Assembly (NCBI GenBank): GCA_029706075.1
Contig: JAINUG010000005.1
Span: forward strand, 6,561,001-6,625,000
DNA length: 64,000 nucleotides
Source: Aldrovandia affinis
Taxonomy: Eukaryota > Chordata > Actinopteri > Notacanthiformes > Halosauridae
Direction of reading: 5' to 3'
Shown: piece after piece, positions 9,436 to 19,765 of the stretch
Layout: each line of letters opens with the position of its first letter
Numbering within the stretch: position 1 is the stretch's first letter
Notes under the pieces: model-generated
What the model was told of the DNA's origin: nothing
Database searches by the model: none
The model's input: only the letters and a program-made list of their open reading frames with translations
Translations under genes and position numbers: made by a program

Positions 9436-9613
9436 CTCTGTCGGAGTATGTAAAACACGGCACTGTGATTGGCCAGTTTGCGTTTTGGGCCGTGGTTTAG
9501 CGAAGGGTCAATTGTCCCAATTGGAAGTACAGGGCAATTGACCCTTCGCTAAACCGCACCCCAAAACGCAAACTGGCCAATCACAGCACCGTGTTTTACA
9601 TACTCCGACAGAG
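9436..9613. repeat. 79-bp inverted repeat with 20-nt spacer (copy 2 end against fragment of copy 3)
   Basis: Arms 9436-9514 and 9535-9613 are reverse complements with a handful of mismatches. Each is the THAP-side end of the element. The third copy starts at 9535 and is cut off near 9640. Confidence 0.85.
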
Positions 9614-9639
9614 GTCCGACAGTTTTTTGCTGCACTTGG

Positions 9640-9760
9640 ATTATTCAAGTCCAGGATAGATGCAGTACTAGATATTCTTTAGATTAAGACATGACGAGCC
9701 TAGATGGGCTGAACGGCCCGTTCTCGTCATTATGTATTCTTATGTTCTTATGTTCTTAAC
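9640..9760 (+). repeat. LINE/SINE 3' tail fragment with TATGTTCT repeats
   Basis: It contains GCCTAGATGGGCTGAACGGC, CCGTTCTCGTCATTATGT and then TTATGTTCTTATGTTCTT. This is the form of short retroposon tails seen in several basal teleosts. No body or head is attached. Confidence 0.4.
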
Positions 9761-9840
9761 ATAACAGGTGGTATGTTAGACCTGATCGTCACAATTTTCT
9801 TTTGAAAGTATTTAAGGAATGCTTCACTCTTGAATGGTCA

Positions 9841-11110
9841 TTAATAGAATGAGACATGATCTGGATTCATTAAGCTGTCAATAGTAGAGAAAAGAACCCT
9901 GAAGTTATTTTTGTTATCCTTGATAGTTTTTGATAAATAGTTACATCTAGTAAGTCTAATGGCTTTGTTGTAACCTGTTAAAGCCAGTTTAAAGGGGTCA
10001 TAGTGTACCTGTAGCTTTTTAGCTCTCCATTTTCGTTCTGCTTTGTGGCACATTCTTTTCAGCTCACAAATTATATCATTTTTCCAAGGTGTTCTACCTC
10101 TAAGTGGAACTTTTTTTGTTTTGACTGGCAAAGCAAGGTAAATGGCTGTCCTGACACGGCTGTTAAAACATTCAACAAGCTCATTGGTTGATAAAGCACT
10201 AGGAGTTTACAGATGTTTCAAGCCTGCTCATATAGTCCAAACATCTAGTTGCAATAGTAGAGCTAATGCAGCGCTTCTTAACTGTCTTCGTAGCACACTT
10301 ATTCCTTAGAGGAATCGTGGTCTTAAGAAATATACAAAAATTATCAGAGAAGGGGCGGCGGATAGTGTAGCGGTCTAACGCACCACACATTGGCTGGTCC
10401 GGTGTAGTGTGTGCTGCCTGTCAGGGACACGGTTCGAAACCCGCATCTCTACCAGACCGGCCCTGGTTGTCAGCCTGAGCGGGGGCGGCATTTGGCTGTC
10501 CGCCCCAGGGGGAGGGGGGGGGGGGAGGGAGAGCTGGCTCGGGTCCGCCGAGAAGCACGGAAAGGGAGTCTCCAGAAGGGGGGTCGGTGGGCGAGTTCCG
10601 TTTTGGAGGAAAAGCGGAGGTCGCTGCCCACGGAGAATCGGTTTGCCTTGAGTAGTCGAGCGACAGACCCGTGTGGGGAGGGTTAATCGAAATAAATAGA
10701 GGGTGCCATTGGCTACCAAATTGGGAGAAAAACGGGAAAAAAATCTGAAACAAATCTTTTTATTTTATTTATTTTATTTTATTTTTTTATGATCAGAGAT
10801 GTCATTAGTTTCAGACATAGGAGTATCTACACCTTGTGACATGATCAGATCTAACATATGATCTTGGATATGTGTAGGTCCTGAAACATGTTGGATAAAA
10901 TACTCTATTAGTCCTTTAAAGTCCATAGCCTTAGAATCTGACTCAATGTGAACATGAAAGTTAAAGTCACCAAGAATGAGTATCCTGTCATATTTCAAGA
11001 CAATCATAGAAAGGAATTCTGAAAATTCAGACATGAATAATTGATTTGGTTTATGTGGTCGATAAGGCATAAAGTATGGGATGGTCCTTGAGAACTAAGA
11101 ATGACAGTAG
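9841..11110 (-). pseudogene. L2-type LINE ORF2 fragment (endonuclease and linker), split by a SINE
   Basis: Minus strand. 10774-11100 reads LILGDFNFHVHIESD, SGPTHIQDHMLDLI and ETNDISDH, the AP-endonuclease C-terminal blocks. After the SINE, 10199-10345 continues with NFCIFLKTTIPLRNK, and 9841-10131 with RTPWKNDIICELKR, KAERKWRAKKLQVHYD and NNFRVLFSTIDSLMNP, the endonuclease-to-RT linker of L2/CR1-like elements. The reverse transcriptase itself is absent. Confidence 0.75.
10343..10799 (+). mobile_element. tRNA-headed SINE with 8-bp TSD inside the L2
   Basis: 10351-10791. The head carries an A-box-like TAGTGTAGCGGTCTAACGC and a B-box GGTTCGAAACCC. A GC-rich body and a (TTTTA)n tail follow. ATCAGAGA flanks it at 10343-10350 and 10792-10799, the signature of target-primed insertion. 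The 80-114 codon open frames inside are artefacts of the GC-rich body. Confidence 0.85.
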
Positions 11111-11224
11111 TTCAAATGATGAAAAGTCACATAAACTAACAGGATTACAAAGAAAATTATTCAGCTATATCACAGCTACTCCCCCCATCATATGATTAAT
11201 AATAAATGAATATGTACTTACACA

Positions 11225-11530
11225 TTGATTGACAGCGGTCGGGTCCAGGAAAGATGGGACAGCAGTGCTATATTTCAGTTTGATTAACTTTGAAAACCCC
11301 ATGGAGTACCAGGTTTGGTTTTTTATGCAATCCTCTGGGAAATGCACACTACAAATTTGTATAATTTCTACATTTACTGGGACAGCCCTGTCTCTCAAAA
11401 CAAAGTTCAATCACTCCTGTCGCATTGGTCCCTTTGGGATATGTAGAGACACGTACTGCCTTGCAACTGGCAATTACTAAACCCTGGCTGTAGCACAGCA
11501 CGCACATGTTTTTGGAATGGGAGGGGATCT
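11225..11530 (-). pseudogene. THAP-domain relic
   Basis: The minus strand reads PKGPMRQE, a TGA where Trp is expected, then LNFVLRDRAVPVNVEIIQI, CSVHFPEDC, MGFSKLIKLKYSTAVPSFL. This is the second half of a THAP domain (the CSxHF...DC and AVPS landmarks). An upstream CVLCYSQ near 11490 may be the first cysteine pair in another frame. It is a different THAP sequence from those at 6506-9335. Confidence 0.55.
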
Positions 11531-11557
11531 CTAAAATGTAAACGAACATCTTCATTG

Positions 11558-11837
11558 GTCTATTCCAGGGGTCGGCAACCCGTAACACTCAAAGAGCCAT
11601 TTGGACCCGGTTTCCACGGAAAAGAAAACACCAGGAGCCGCCCCATTTTCTGTCGACGGGGGGTGCTACGCCAAAAAAAAGTTTGCGCCCAATTTTGCGC
11701 CCGATTCAATTGGATACTTATTATTTATTTTCCCAAGCCACGCGGAGCCGCAACATAAGTCTGAAAGAGCCGCAACATGAGGCTGAAAGAGCCGCATGCG
11801 GCTCCAGAGCCGCAGGTTGCCGACCCCTGGTCTATTC
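11558..11837. mobile_element. hAT MITE, 264 bp, with 8-bp TSD
   Basis: 11566-11829 starts CAGGGGTCGGCAACCCG and ends CAGGTTGCCGACCCCTG. GTCTATTC flanks both sides (11558-11565 and 11830-11837). It contains GAGCCGCAACAT repeats. This is a widespread non-autonomous hAT type. Confidence 0.92.
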
Positions 11838-12089
11838 AAATGAGCATCTTCTTGACGTCAAGAAAGGAGAGCAAAAAGTCAAATGGAAAACCAGCTAAAC
11901 AGAAGGTACTAAAATTTCAATCAACAACTATCATGAAATAACGTTAATCTACTTTTTGTGAATCTTAAAGTGTCGGCCTCATATGCTATTGTACAAAGAT
12001 AATATAAAACTCTGATCTGATTTCAGGTCAGGTTCATTTTGCTGTGCACCACATCCACTCATCCGTTTGTTGAGAACAGGGTAATGGGT

Positions 12090-12470
12090 GACTCATATAA
12101 CTTTTTTCCACTGCTCAACAGACCACGGCCTGTAGTCTTTGCACCACTTTACTCGCAAACATGCATTTTTAGGTGTAATAAGGAGTTTATGCACTGCAAC
12201 CCAACCATAGTATCCCCGAAGGTCTTGACAGACTGTTCTTGATGAAACTGCCTGCTCACGCCCTAGATTCATATTTTCAGTCAATTGATTCAGAGTTGCT
12301 GGTCTGTTTTGCATTGCATCTCAAACCAATGCATGGACATCACGGTCAAAGAGTGTGCACTTTCAACCACAGTTGCCCCTAGTTGATGATGTCTTTCCCT
12401 CAGACTTCCATACCAACATAACTTTAGCAACTGCTCCTTGTTAAACATCAGCAAGTTGAGCAGTCTTCAT
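12090..12470 (-). pseudogene. Tc1 transposase fragment (DNA-binding region)
   Basis: The minus strand reads RPATLNQLTENMNLGREQAV, SSRTVCQDLRGYYGWVAV, KWCKDYRPWSVEQWKKVI. This is the linker between the paired-like DNA-binding domain and the catalytic core of Tc1 transposases, broken by frame changes. The end GTTAAACATCAGCAAGTTGA recurs inverted at 21574, so both fragments belong to one family. Confidence 0.75.
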
Positions 12471-12477
12471 CACTGGA

Positions 12478-12660
12478 GTGAAATCGCTGTCAAATATACG
12501 TACATACGCAAAAAAGATTTGTAAATGTAAACTGAAATTCGTAAAAGTAAAATGTTAAATATCAGCAAGTTGAGCAGTCTAGTGTGATTTAGAACGACAA
12601 ACTGCAGTTTACTTTTACAAATCTTTTTTGCATATGTACGTATATTTGACAGCAATTTCA
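12478..12660. repeat. Hairpin MITE-like repeat with 57-bp arms
   Basis: Arms 12478-12534 and 12604-12660 are near-perfect reverse complements (ends GTGAAAT and ATTTCAC, core GTCAAATATACGTACAT). The 69-bp loop includes another ATCAGCAAGTTGAGCAGTCT. No target duplication was found. Confidence 0.6.
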
Positions 12661-13173
12661 CAAGTTGGTGTAAGTTGGTGTAAAACCACTGTCAAAATTA
12701 GGTACGTTTCTATGAACATATTAGTGAATGAGCCCCAATGTCAGGGCCGAACTATAGCATAGGCAAACTAGGTAAGTGTCTAGGAACCAATTATCCCAGG
12801 GGACTCAGTCAGATGGTAGGGGGTAAAAAACTAATCATATATATATATCTATATTGAATAAAAACATAGGTATTGTCGGAAAAGTGAAGTTAGAATAAAA
12901 ATGGTCTATTCACCGAATCCAGTAGCCTTAACTGTCAAATGCCCTTGTTTAAAGTTCAGCACTCTGAATACTGAACACAATTGGTATTACGCGTTAAAAC
13001 CAGTGGTGTAGTCTACGTGATACGCAGGTATACGCCGTATACCCAGTAGAATAGCTCAGTGATTTCCGTATACCCTCTTAAAAATGTGTGAGGATACGTA
13101 ACAACATCATTTTTGTAACTTGAAAATCAACAAATGGGAATCACTAAGGAAGGGACGGAGATATAGGCTAACG

Positions 13174-13376
13174 ATGAAACGAAAGCAAACTACACTCTTT
13201 CAGTGTTTTAGAAAGGTTGCCCCTGAAGCTACTGCTTTTTCGGAGGACACTACAACTGCAGCAGATGACAAAAACGCGGTTGTTACCGAAAAGGAACCAG
13301 CTGAGGATGAAGCTGTCCTAAACAGTAATGCTTCAGAGAACGAGCCCGACGCTATCGTAACGTTACCTGGTGGGTG
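13174..13376 (+). pseudogene. hAT transposase N-terminal exon
   Basis: From ATG 13174 the frame reads MKRKQTTLFQCFRKVAPEAT, then an acidic, Thr/Glu-rich stretch ending LPGG. A donor-like GTGGGTGA lies at the end. An MKRKQxTLxxF start is typical of transposases related to vertebrate C17orf113/KIAA1586-type hAT proteins. It is the N-terminal remainder; the BED/zinc region and DDE core are not present. Confidence 0.6.
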
Positions 13377-13496
13377 AAATACGTTATCATTAACGTTATC
13401 ATTAACATCACTGAAATAGCAGGGGATTGTTGGTATATTTACATTTTAAATGTATCTAGAACTGGCTAACTTGGCTAACGTTAGTGTGGCGAATCA

Positions 13497-14147
13497 ATGC
13501 GAGAGAAGGGGAGCGATACTGCGTGTGACACCCCAGGAGAAAAATCAGAGGAGGTACTGACTGCACAAGCTTTGGGACATTTTGGATCGGTTCCCCTGGA
13601 GTCAAATGCAAAGCTAACACCAATCAATGCAAAGCAATTCCTACAAAGTCTGATCAACAACTTGGAGAAGCGCCTCTCATTTGATGATGAAATGCTTCAT
13701 GATCTAAGCATTCTGGATACAGGCAACTGGCCATCAACACCTGGCATACGGCATGGTGAGGCGCAAGTGAAACGACTGTGCAGGCGGTTCAATCTTTGTA
13801 AAGAGCAAGCAGTTAATGGTATGAGAGATTTCCTTGAACACCCAGACAGTGAGCCTGAAAGCCTAAAACCACTCATAAGATGCATGCAGACCATCCCTTG
13901 CAGCACTGCTGAGTGTGAAAGGAGCTTCAGTCTGATGAACAATATATGCACAGACAAGAGATCTACACTGTTGTTGTTTAATATAAGTAATCTGATGATG
14001 ATCAGCATTAATGGGCCCCCTGTAACACTTTTTGAGCCAAGGAAGTACGTCACAACATGGCTGAGAAGCCATCGCTCTGCTACGCAAGCAAGGAGGCAAT
14101 GCGCACCTCAGATGCCTGAGTACAAACATATTTGGAAAGCTTTGTAG
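13497..14147 (+). pseudogene. hAT transposase C-terminal part (dimerisation region)
   Basis: Of 216 open codons, the middle and end carry the hAT signatures LSILDTGNWPSTPGIRHGEA, QVKRLCRRFNL, and IPCSTAECERSFSLMNNICT followed by NISNLMMISINGPP and YVTTWLRSHRSA. The xxAECERSFSxMN block is the conserved hAT C-terminal dimerisation motif. The upstream catalytic Asp and Glu-bearing regions are deleted, so a 'start' at 13497 is not a real initiation site. Confidence 0.8.
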
Positions 14148-14339
14148 ACTATCAAGTTATCCACCCTCCCCCTGCAGTCACTTAGTGACCCTACCCCTCC
14201 ACCTCTTACCATCCTGGAACAGGAGCTGGGCTATCCTTTTTTCAGGGCTTTTGGACTAACACAGTGAACTCAGTATGTATGTTAAGTGCAGTGGTGGGCC
14301 ATCAGGGCCTGCAAGGCCTTCTCTGCTGGCCTAAAAAAT

Positions 14340-14857
14340 ATCTGAATCACAGACTGATGTTAATTATATTTTTTCCATGAATACTTATTAAATAATTCCA
14401 AATGGTCTGTCCGCTTCCTTTCATAGCTTTTCTGGTTGCGCTGCTTCCAGACGTGTATTTTCATATTAAAGCATTTAACCAATCACATTTCAGCCATCAT
14501 TTGTTGCCAGGGTCAAAGAAATCTGCCTGGAGGCCTTCACAATCAGTTCTGCAGGCCCTGTAGCATAAAATAAGTGTTGATCAAACTGTTGCTTCAACCA
14601 ATCAGATTTTGAGTTGGGGACACGAAGGCCTTCTAGAAGGCCTAGGTAACGTCAGCGTATTCACACCCTTTGACTGGATAGTCAGAGAGTGTCTGACTAT
14701 GATGTAATGTGATTGGTTAAATGCTTTAATATGAAAATACACGTCTGGAAGCAGCGCAATCAGGGGAAAAGCTATGAAAGGAAGCGGACAGACCATTTGG
14801 AATTATTTAATAAGTATTCATGGACAAAATATAATTAACATCAGTCTGTGATTCAGA
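14340..14857. repeat. Inverted repeat of about 150 bp inside hAT 2
   Basis: 14340-14490 reappears in reverse complement at 14708-14857, sharing words such as CATTTAACCAATCACA and CCATTTGGAATTATTTAA. The spacer is about 217 bp. The right arm abuts the transposase fragment at 14858. Confidence 0.8.
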
Positions 14858-15060
14858 CATTTGAGCGGACATTTTCAGCCCTAAAGCGAATTAAAACTTA
14901 TGCCAGAAATACGACAGGGCAGGCTCGACTTTCAGCATTAGCTTCGATGGCGATAGAAAAGGACTTCTTGATGGAACTGAAACACACGGATAATCTGTAC
15001 GACAGAGTAATTGAACTCTTTTTGAGGAAAGAAAGGGGGATGGATTTTGTGTACAAATAA
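14852..15060 (+). pseudogene. hAT (ZMYM1-like) transposase C-terminal fragment
   Basis: Reads QTFERTFSALKRIKTYARNT, TGQARLSALASMAIEKDFLM and LFLRKERGMDFVYK before TAA at 15058. The xERxFSALxRIKTYxRNT block is the dimerisation motif of the ZMYM1-like hAT group common in fish. All upstream domains are missing. Confidence 0.8.
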
Positions 15061-15228
15061 TAAGGATTTTTGGTGAGTAAAATGTTGCTATTTTCCTAAA
15101 TAATATTGCAATTTTATGAGGTTATTATTGATGATTTTTTATGTGTGTCGCAGCTGTAGCACCCCGGGTTTGTTTCTTCAGTAAAGGCATTTATTCTGGA
15201 TACACGAGTTATCTATCTTCGATGCAAC

Positions 15229-15735
15229 GGGTGTCTGTTCGGTTTGTTTTTGGACTTTGTTTATTTATCTTTCTTCAGTCATGTTTCATTCTCGTTCTGT
15301 TCCATGTCTGTCATTGCTCCTGTTGGAGTTCCTCTCCTTGTCTTGTCATGCACTTCGGGAAATTCTATGTTTCGGTTTTTTAGGGAGGAGGAGGAACGCA
15401 TAAAGAAATCTGCGTGCGAATAAAGCGGAACGTGAGAAGCGTACAGAGATAGGAGAGAATGACAGCGATAGTTAGAAGCGTGAGATAATTAGTGATTAGT
15501 AGTGTTAGTAACTTAATCTAAATCCCTAATGTTAGTAGATTAGTTGGTTAATACTATATACATCTAACTAATATATACAAAGTGTAATTAGAAAGTAAGA
15601 AGGAAGTAAAACGAGATTAGAAACGAAGACGGACAGATGACAGTGCATGACAGAACGAGAATGAAACATGACTGAAGAAAGATAAATAAACAAAGTGCAA
15701 AAACAAACCGAACAGACACTCAAAACATAACAATA
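15229..15735. repeat. Two LTR fragments in inverted orientation
   Basis: 15229-15382 is a plus-oriented start of the LTR family of solo LTRs A and C (GTGTCTGTTCGGTTTGTTTT). 15383-15735 is a minus-oriented piece of the same family, ending ACTCAAAACATAACA. They meet at GGGAGGAGGAGGAACGC. No single TSD encloses the pair. Confidence 0.65.
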
Positions 15736-16341
15736 AGATGGCTTTTATAGCCATAAAATAGTTATTGAGGGCTGGATTGATTCAGACGGAGCACTACTGA
15801 AGGCCTAGGTGTGAAATGCACGGCCCGCCACTGGTTAAGTGCCTTCTCAACCCTCACTGAGGTGAAACCTATTTGTTAATTAACCTTTTTTGTTTTTTCT
15901 TGTTTGAAGCTAATTTGTCTTGTGCACTTCTAGGATGTTTTCTTGTTCATTTAAGCTGGTACAGTACATAGCCTAAGTTTGACAATGGTTTGAAAGATAA
16001 GTGGACTTTTTGTGTCCTCACTTCCTAATTCTTCTATAGTTCCTAATATTCTGTAATGAATAAGTGTTGGAGACAGAACTGCAGAAATGCTCATTGTTAA
16101 TGCTGCTACTCCATTATTGTTCATTATTGTTATTGGTAATGTTATTGGCTGTTATATGTCTTGTGATGCTTATAATAAATTAACATGTTGATAACGCATA
16201 ACCAGTCTTTCTGAATGCTCTCTATGCATTACTGATTGTGATGGTAGTCATGAGGTGTCGCTCCGGGATGCGTCGCTCTAGGACAGATGAGTATAACAGT
16301 ATACCCATTACAAAAAAGTAGACTACACCACTGGTTAAAAC

Positions 16342-18305
16342 CCCTCACTTATTCTACTTGTAAACTATATTTATTTGATTTAACATAATAATTGCTACAC
16401 AGGATACCAATTATCAATTAAATCTCTGAATTTGTTGATAGGCAGAGCAATCTGGTGGATCAACCTTCATCAAAATATACAACTCACAATTCAATTAAAA
16501 TTAACAACTGGTTTATTCAGTTACAACAGTAAATATTCAACGTCCAATCTACAGGCGTAGGTTCAACTACCTTAACAAATACTATATTGGAACCTCCAAT
16601 ATGTAGGGTTTAGTTCTGCCTTCTCACATATGGAACATTTATTTCCTTTTGACAACTAAGGTGAGGCTTGCAGGCAGTAACTGCTGTATCTAGCCAATTG
16701 TAAACCCACCACTTTCAGGAAAAATTATCGCTACCAGCTTACTCGTACCATGTCAAGCTCCGCTCTCATCTGGCCGTGACCTGAAAGACGTAAATTCCAA
16801 ACTGGATAGCCCCAACAATTATCACCCACATGGAAATAAACATTCAATTGAATATCTCGGCTTAACAAATACTAAATCCTAAACATAAAATTGACATGTA
16901 ACAATCACAAAAGAGATGAAAGGGAAAAAAATAATACCAAACCAAGCCTGCCCCCAATCTAAGCCTCGTGTTGCCAACAGGTCTGACTTTAAGTGTTGAG
17001 GGGGGGGGGGGTTGGCTCACTCCGTTCTTAGCCCATAATTTATGATTTGGGGGAAAGTCCAGGGTAAGCCTTGTTCAGAACCCCTTTTTATATTTTTGTT
17101 TTGGGTCAGTTACTACCACAAGGTATCTTTTCAAGGTTGCCATTTATATGCTCCTCTCATGTTGAGAATCATGGTGATATCAAACATCACTAGGGCCTGG
17201 TGAAGCCAGCTTCATTTATACCAAGATGTTGGTTAAGATTATATTTGGAGAGGCATAATATGCTCAAGAGCATTGCTACCAGATGACAAGGCCAATCATA
17301 CCATGTTGACCTCCGCTTTAATCTGGCAGACCACAATTATTTTCTCCATGATCCATAATTCCCAGCTCATAGGTAGAACCCTGAAGTTGTGGGGTGTGGT
17401 TCACCACCGCTACATACCCAATTGCCCTGGCTTCACTCACAGAGCCATACGCCCACCAAAGATGGCCCAACTCTGTCTGCCTGCGCAGGTTTTTCAAAAG
17501 GCACCTTCCCGACAGTATATTGTCTGAAATTTTTTTAATTCATCCCTAAAATTTGTATTCATTGTTTCCATGTAATTTGAATGAACACATTTATGTATGG
17601 ACCTTGCAATGTGCAAAAATAAGCCATTGTGGTTCATTAGCAGTTGCAGCTAGTTGCTCACTGTGTCTTCAGGGAAGAGTTTACTCAATTTAGCTCAATG
17701 TTGAAAGGTGAACAACTATTATAAATGTACTCTGTAATGTAATCTGTATTTTATTGTGGGCAAAATATTTCAGGGCAAAATAACTAAACTTAAATAATAA
17801 AATGCAAGTAATACATTAACATTAACATGGCAAATAATTGCAAAAAATAAATAAAATAATAATAATATAATACAAATACACTTTTCTCTCCTATAAATAC
17901 CACTGAAAATTGTATTTATCTGATAAATGCCATGCAATTGCGTAAAGACGTTTGTGTGAGGGGGAATTTTTGTATGCACGTTTGTAAAAAAATCTTCAAC
18001 ATGTTTAATATAAAACATTTTCCATTTGGTTCATAGTGTGAAAAATACATAACAATTTTGAGTTGTGCTCTCAGTTTTGACAGTGTGCCCAGTGATCTTC
18101 TACTTCCAACAGTGACATAGGCACTTTCAAATCGAAAGGGATCCAGAAAGGGCAGGTTGTCTTGACAAATAACAACTACGGTTTGCAGGAGAGATGAACA
18201 CAAACAGAGATCTAACATAGATGTGCCACTAGCCTATCCACCGCAGACCCCCCCTTCCCCCACATTTTTTAATGTATCTATTCACATGGGTAATTGATTT
18301 GCGGT
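16342..18305. other. No gene recognised (AT-rich, low-complexity patches)
   Basis: Nothing here resembles a known protein on either strand. A G10 run lies at 17001-17010. Open frames up to 100 codons lack family motifs. It may be old repeat DNA. Confidence 0.4.
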
Positions 18306-18669
18306 CTTAAAAACAGTGGCATGTCCAGACTGTTTTGACTGGGGTGGCCCAAGTGGGGCACTGACTTGTGTAGGGGTGGCATGAAGTACAAATGTGCACA
18401 TCGGGGCGGGGGGCACGGAATAGCATTAATTTACCATTTTTGTCTCTACTACCCATATCTACTTTAATTACTAACATTACATTACATCTTGACGTCTTGT
18501 GAGTTGAATATGAAAGTTCGGTTGTCACACAGTTCAAACTTTCCCGCCCCAGTGGGCAGATAGCCAATCATAGTTTAGCATCTGGGGTGGCACCTGGGGT
18601 GGCCAATCAGATTCCAGGGGTAGCACGTGCCACCCTAGGCCACCCCCTAAACACGCCGCTGCTTAAAAA
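18306..18669. mobile_element. hAT MITE, 348 bp, with 8-bp TSD
   Basis: 18314-18661 begins CAGTGGCATGTCCAGAC and ends GGCCACCCCCTAAACACGCC then GCTG. CTTAAAAA flanks it at 18306-18313 and 18662-18669. GGGGTGG words repeat internally. There is no coding part. Confidence 0.88.
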
Positions 18670-19765
18670 AAGGATTTTGATCATGGAAAAAAAACAGCGC
18701 TGCATCCTGTCAATTTTCATGAAAAGTTATCAATGCCTTATGGGTGAGCTGACAAAAAGGGATGGAAAAAGAAAAAGAAAATGAATTAAAGGTCAAATTG
18801 CAATGGCCTCTGGTTTCCTGTTTTTTTTCATCATTGTACCAAGTTATAACCCAAAGGCCCTAAGTTTAGAATTACCATTGTTACGTCCGTCTGTTTTGTC
18901 TTTTGTATTGCTTTGTGTTTAGTTTTAGTCTCCCCTACAGGTGGAGATAACGTCATGGTCCTGTTGCGGAGATCCTGGGAGCTGCACTGGAGAGGAGACG
19001 CACGCCGTTGCCTGGCAAATCCCTTCAGGAGATGCATTGAGCTGAGGACGCTGTTTACCATCACCTAGCAACCGGATTGGGAGATACCCGTAACTATGGA
19101 CACTGAGGACCGTCGCGAAGCAGCTGGATTAAAAGATGCGGAACAAGCTGATCTCCATCTGCACCTGGGAGTTTGACCTTCCTGATGCTGATGATAACTC
19201 CCACTTCCACAGCACGCTGGCTAGCTCGCTTCACATGGGAGTTGCAGTAGTTTTAGCTATATATTAATTTGGGAAAGAGCGCAGGTTACAGCAGGTAGTC
19301 AGTGGATGGCCTGTTCCCTGTTTTGGAAACATCTGTAACAGACTTGTGGCTGGACTGTGAGGAGAAGACCCCCTGCCACCTTGACGTGGATCTGGACCTG
19401 CACACTGATCTCTAAATCTCTAAGAGCTCTTTATCATATGTTTGTGGACAATGTAAGATCATCTAATATGGATTCCCTGTTTTGGGTACAAAATGATGGC
19501 AAAAGGTTTCAAAACTGCTTCTAGATAGAATTTTTTTTTCAACATTTTATTTTAAAATGGTAAAACATGCACGCGTAGAAATATCCAGAAATAAACTGTC
19601 ACATTCTGTACTTGCCCCTCATATTCTGCCTTTGATCACATATCCAAATGGCTTCAAACATTTTGATATCATTGCACTGTAAAAATTAGTTGTTGATTTC
19701 TTATCTTATGTAATCAAATTAAATTTGAAGTAGGCCTATTGAAATATTATTTTTTTGTATTTCAT
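18670..19765. other. Unassigned interspersed sequence
   Basis: A GC-richer segment (18880-19430) begins near TGTTACGTCC and could be an LTR or another repeat, but I found no matching end or flanking duplication. No coding frame is supported. Confidence 0.3.

Larger units (their letters stand above)
6772..9514 (+). mobile_element. THAP/SWIM DNA element, copy 2 (internally deleted, holds a Tc1)
   Basis: The left terminus is shared with the palindrome. The right terminus is at 9514 (GGGTCAATTG). The SWIM exon region (6841-8899) is joined directly to the THAP gene region (8900-9514) at about 8899, where similarity to copy 1 stops after GACATTACTCTG. Removing the Tc1 leaves about 1.1 kb, a deletion derivative. 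Copy 1 (4507-4998) serves as the uninterrupted reference for the left half. Confidence 0.55.
14281..15841 (+). mobile_element. hAT transposon 2, 1545 bp, nested, with 8-bp TSD
   Basis: 14289-15833 begins CAGTGGTGGGCCATCAGG and ends CACGGCCCGCCACTG. GTTAAGTG is duplicated at 14281-14288 and 15834-15841. It contains a 150-bp inverted repeat, the C-terminus of a ZMYM-type hAT transposase, and LTR fragments. It inserted just after the transposase stop of hAT 1. Confidence 0.93.
12993..16341 (+). mobile_element. hAT transposon 1, 3333 bp, with 8-bp TSD
   Basis: 13001-16333 begins CAGTGGTGTAGTCTACGTGA and ends GTAGACTACACCACTG. GTTAAAAC is duplicated at 12993-13000 and 16334-16341. It holds the first exon and C-terminal part of its transposase, and a second hAT nested downstream of the stop. 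The catalytic middle is missing, so it is a deletion derivative. Confidence 0.93.

Noticed and set aside
10375-10753. Several 80-114 codon frames on both strands
   Set aside because: All lie in the GC-rich body of a SINE with clear box A, box B, tail and target duplication.
18880-19430. Possible LTR beginning TGTTACGTCC
   Set aside because: No matching terminus or 5-bp duplication could be found.
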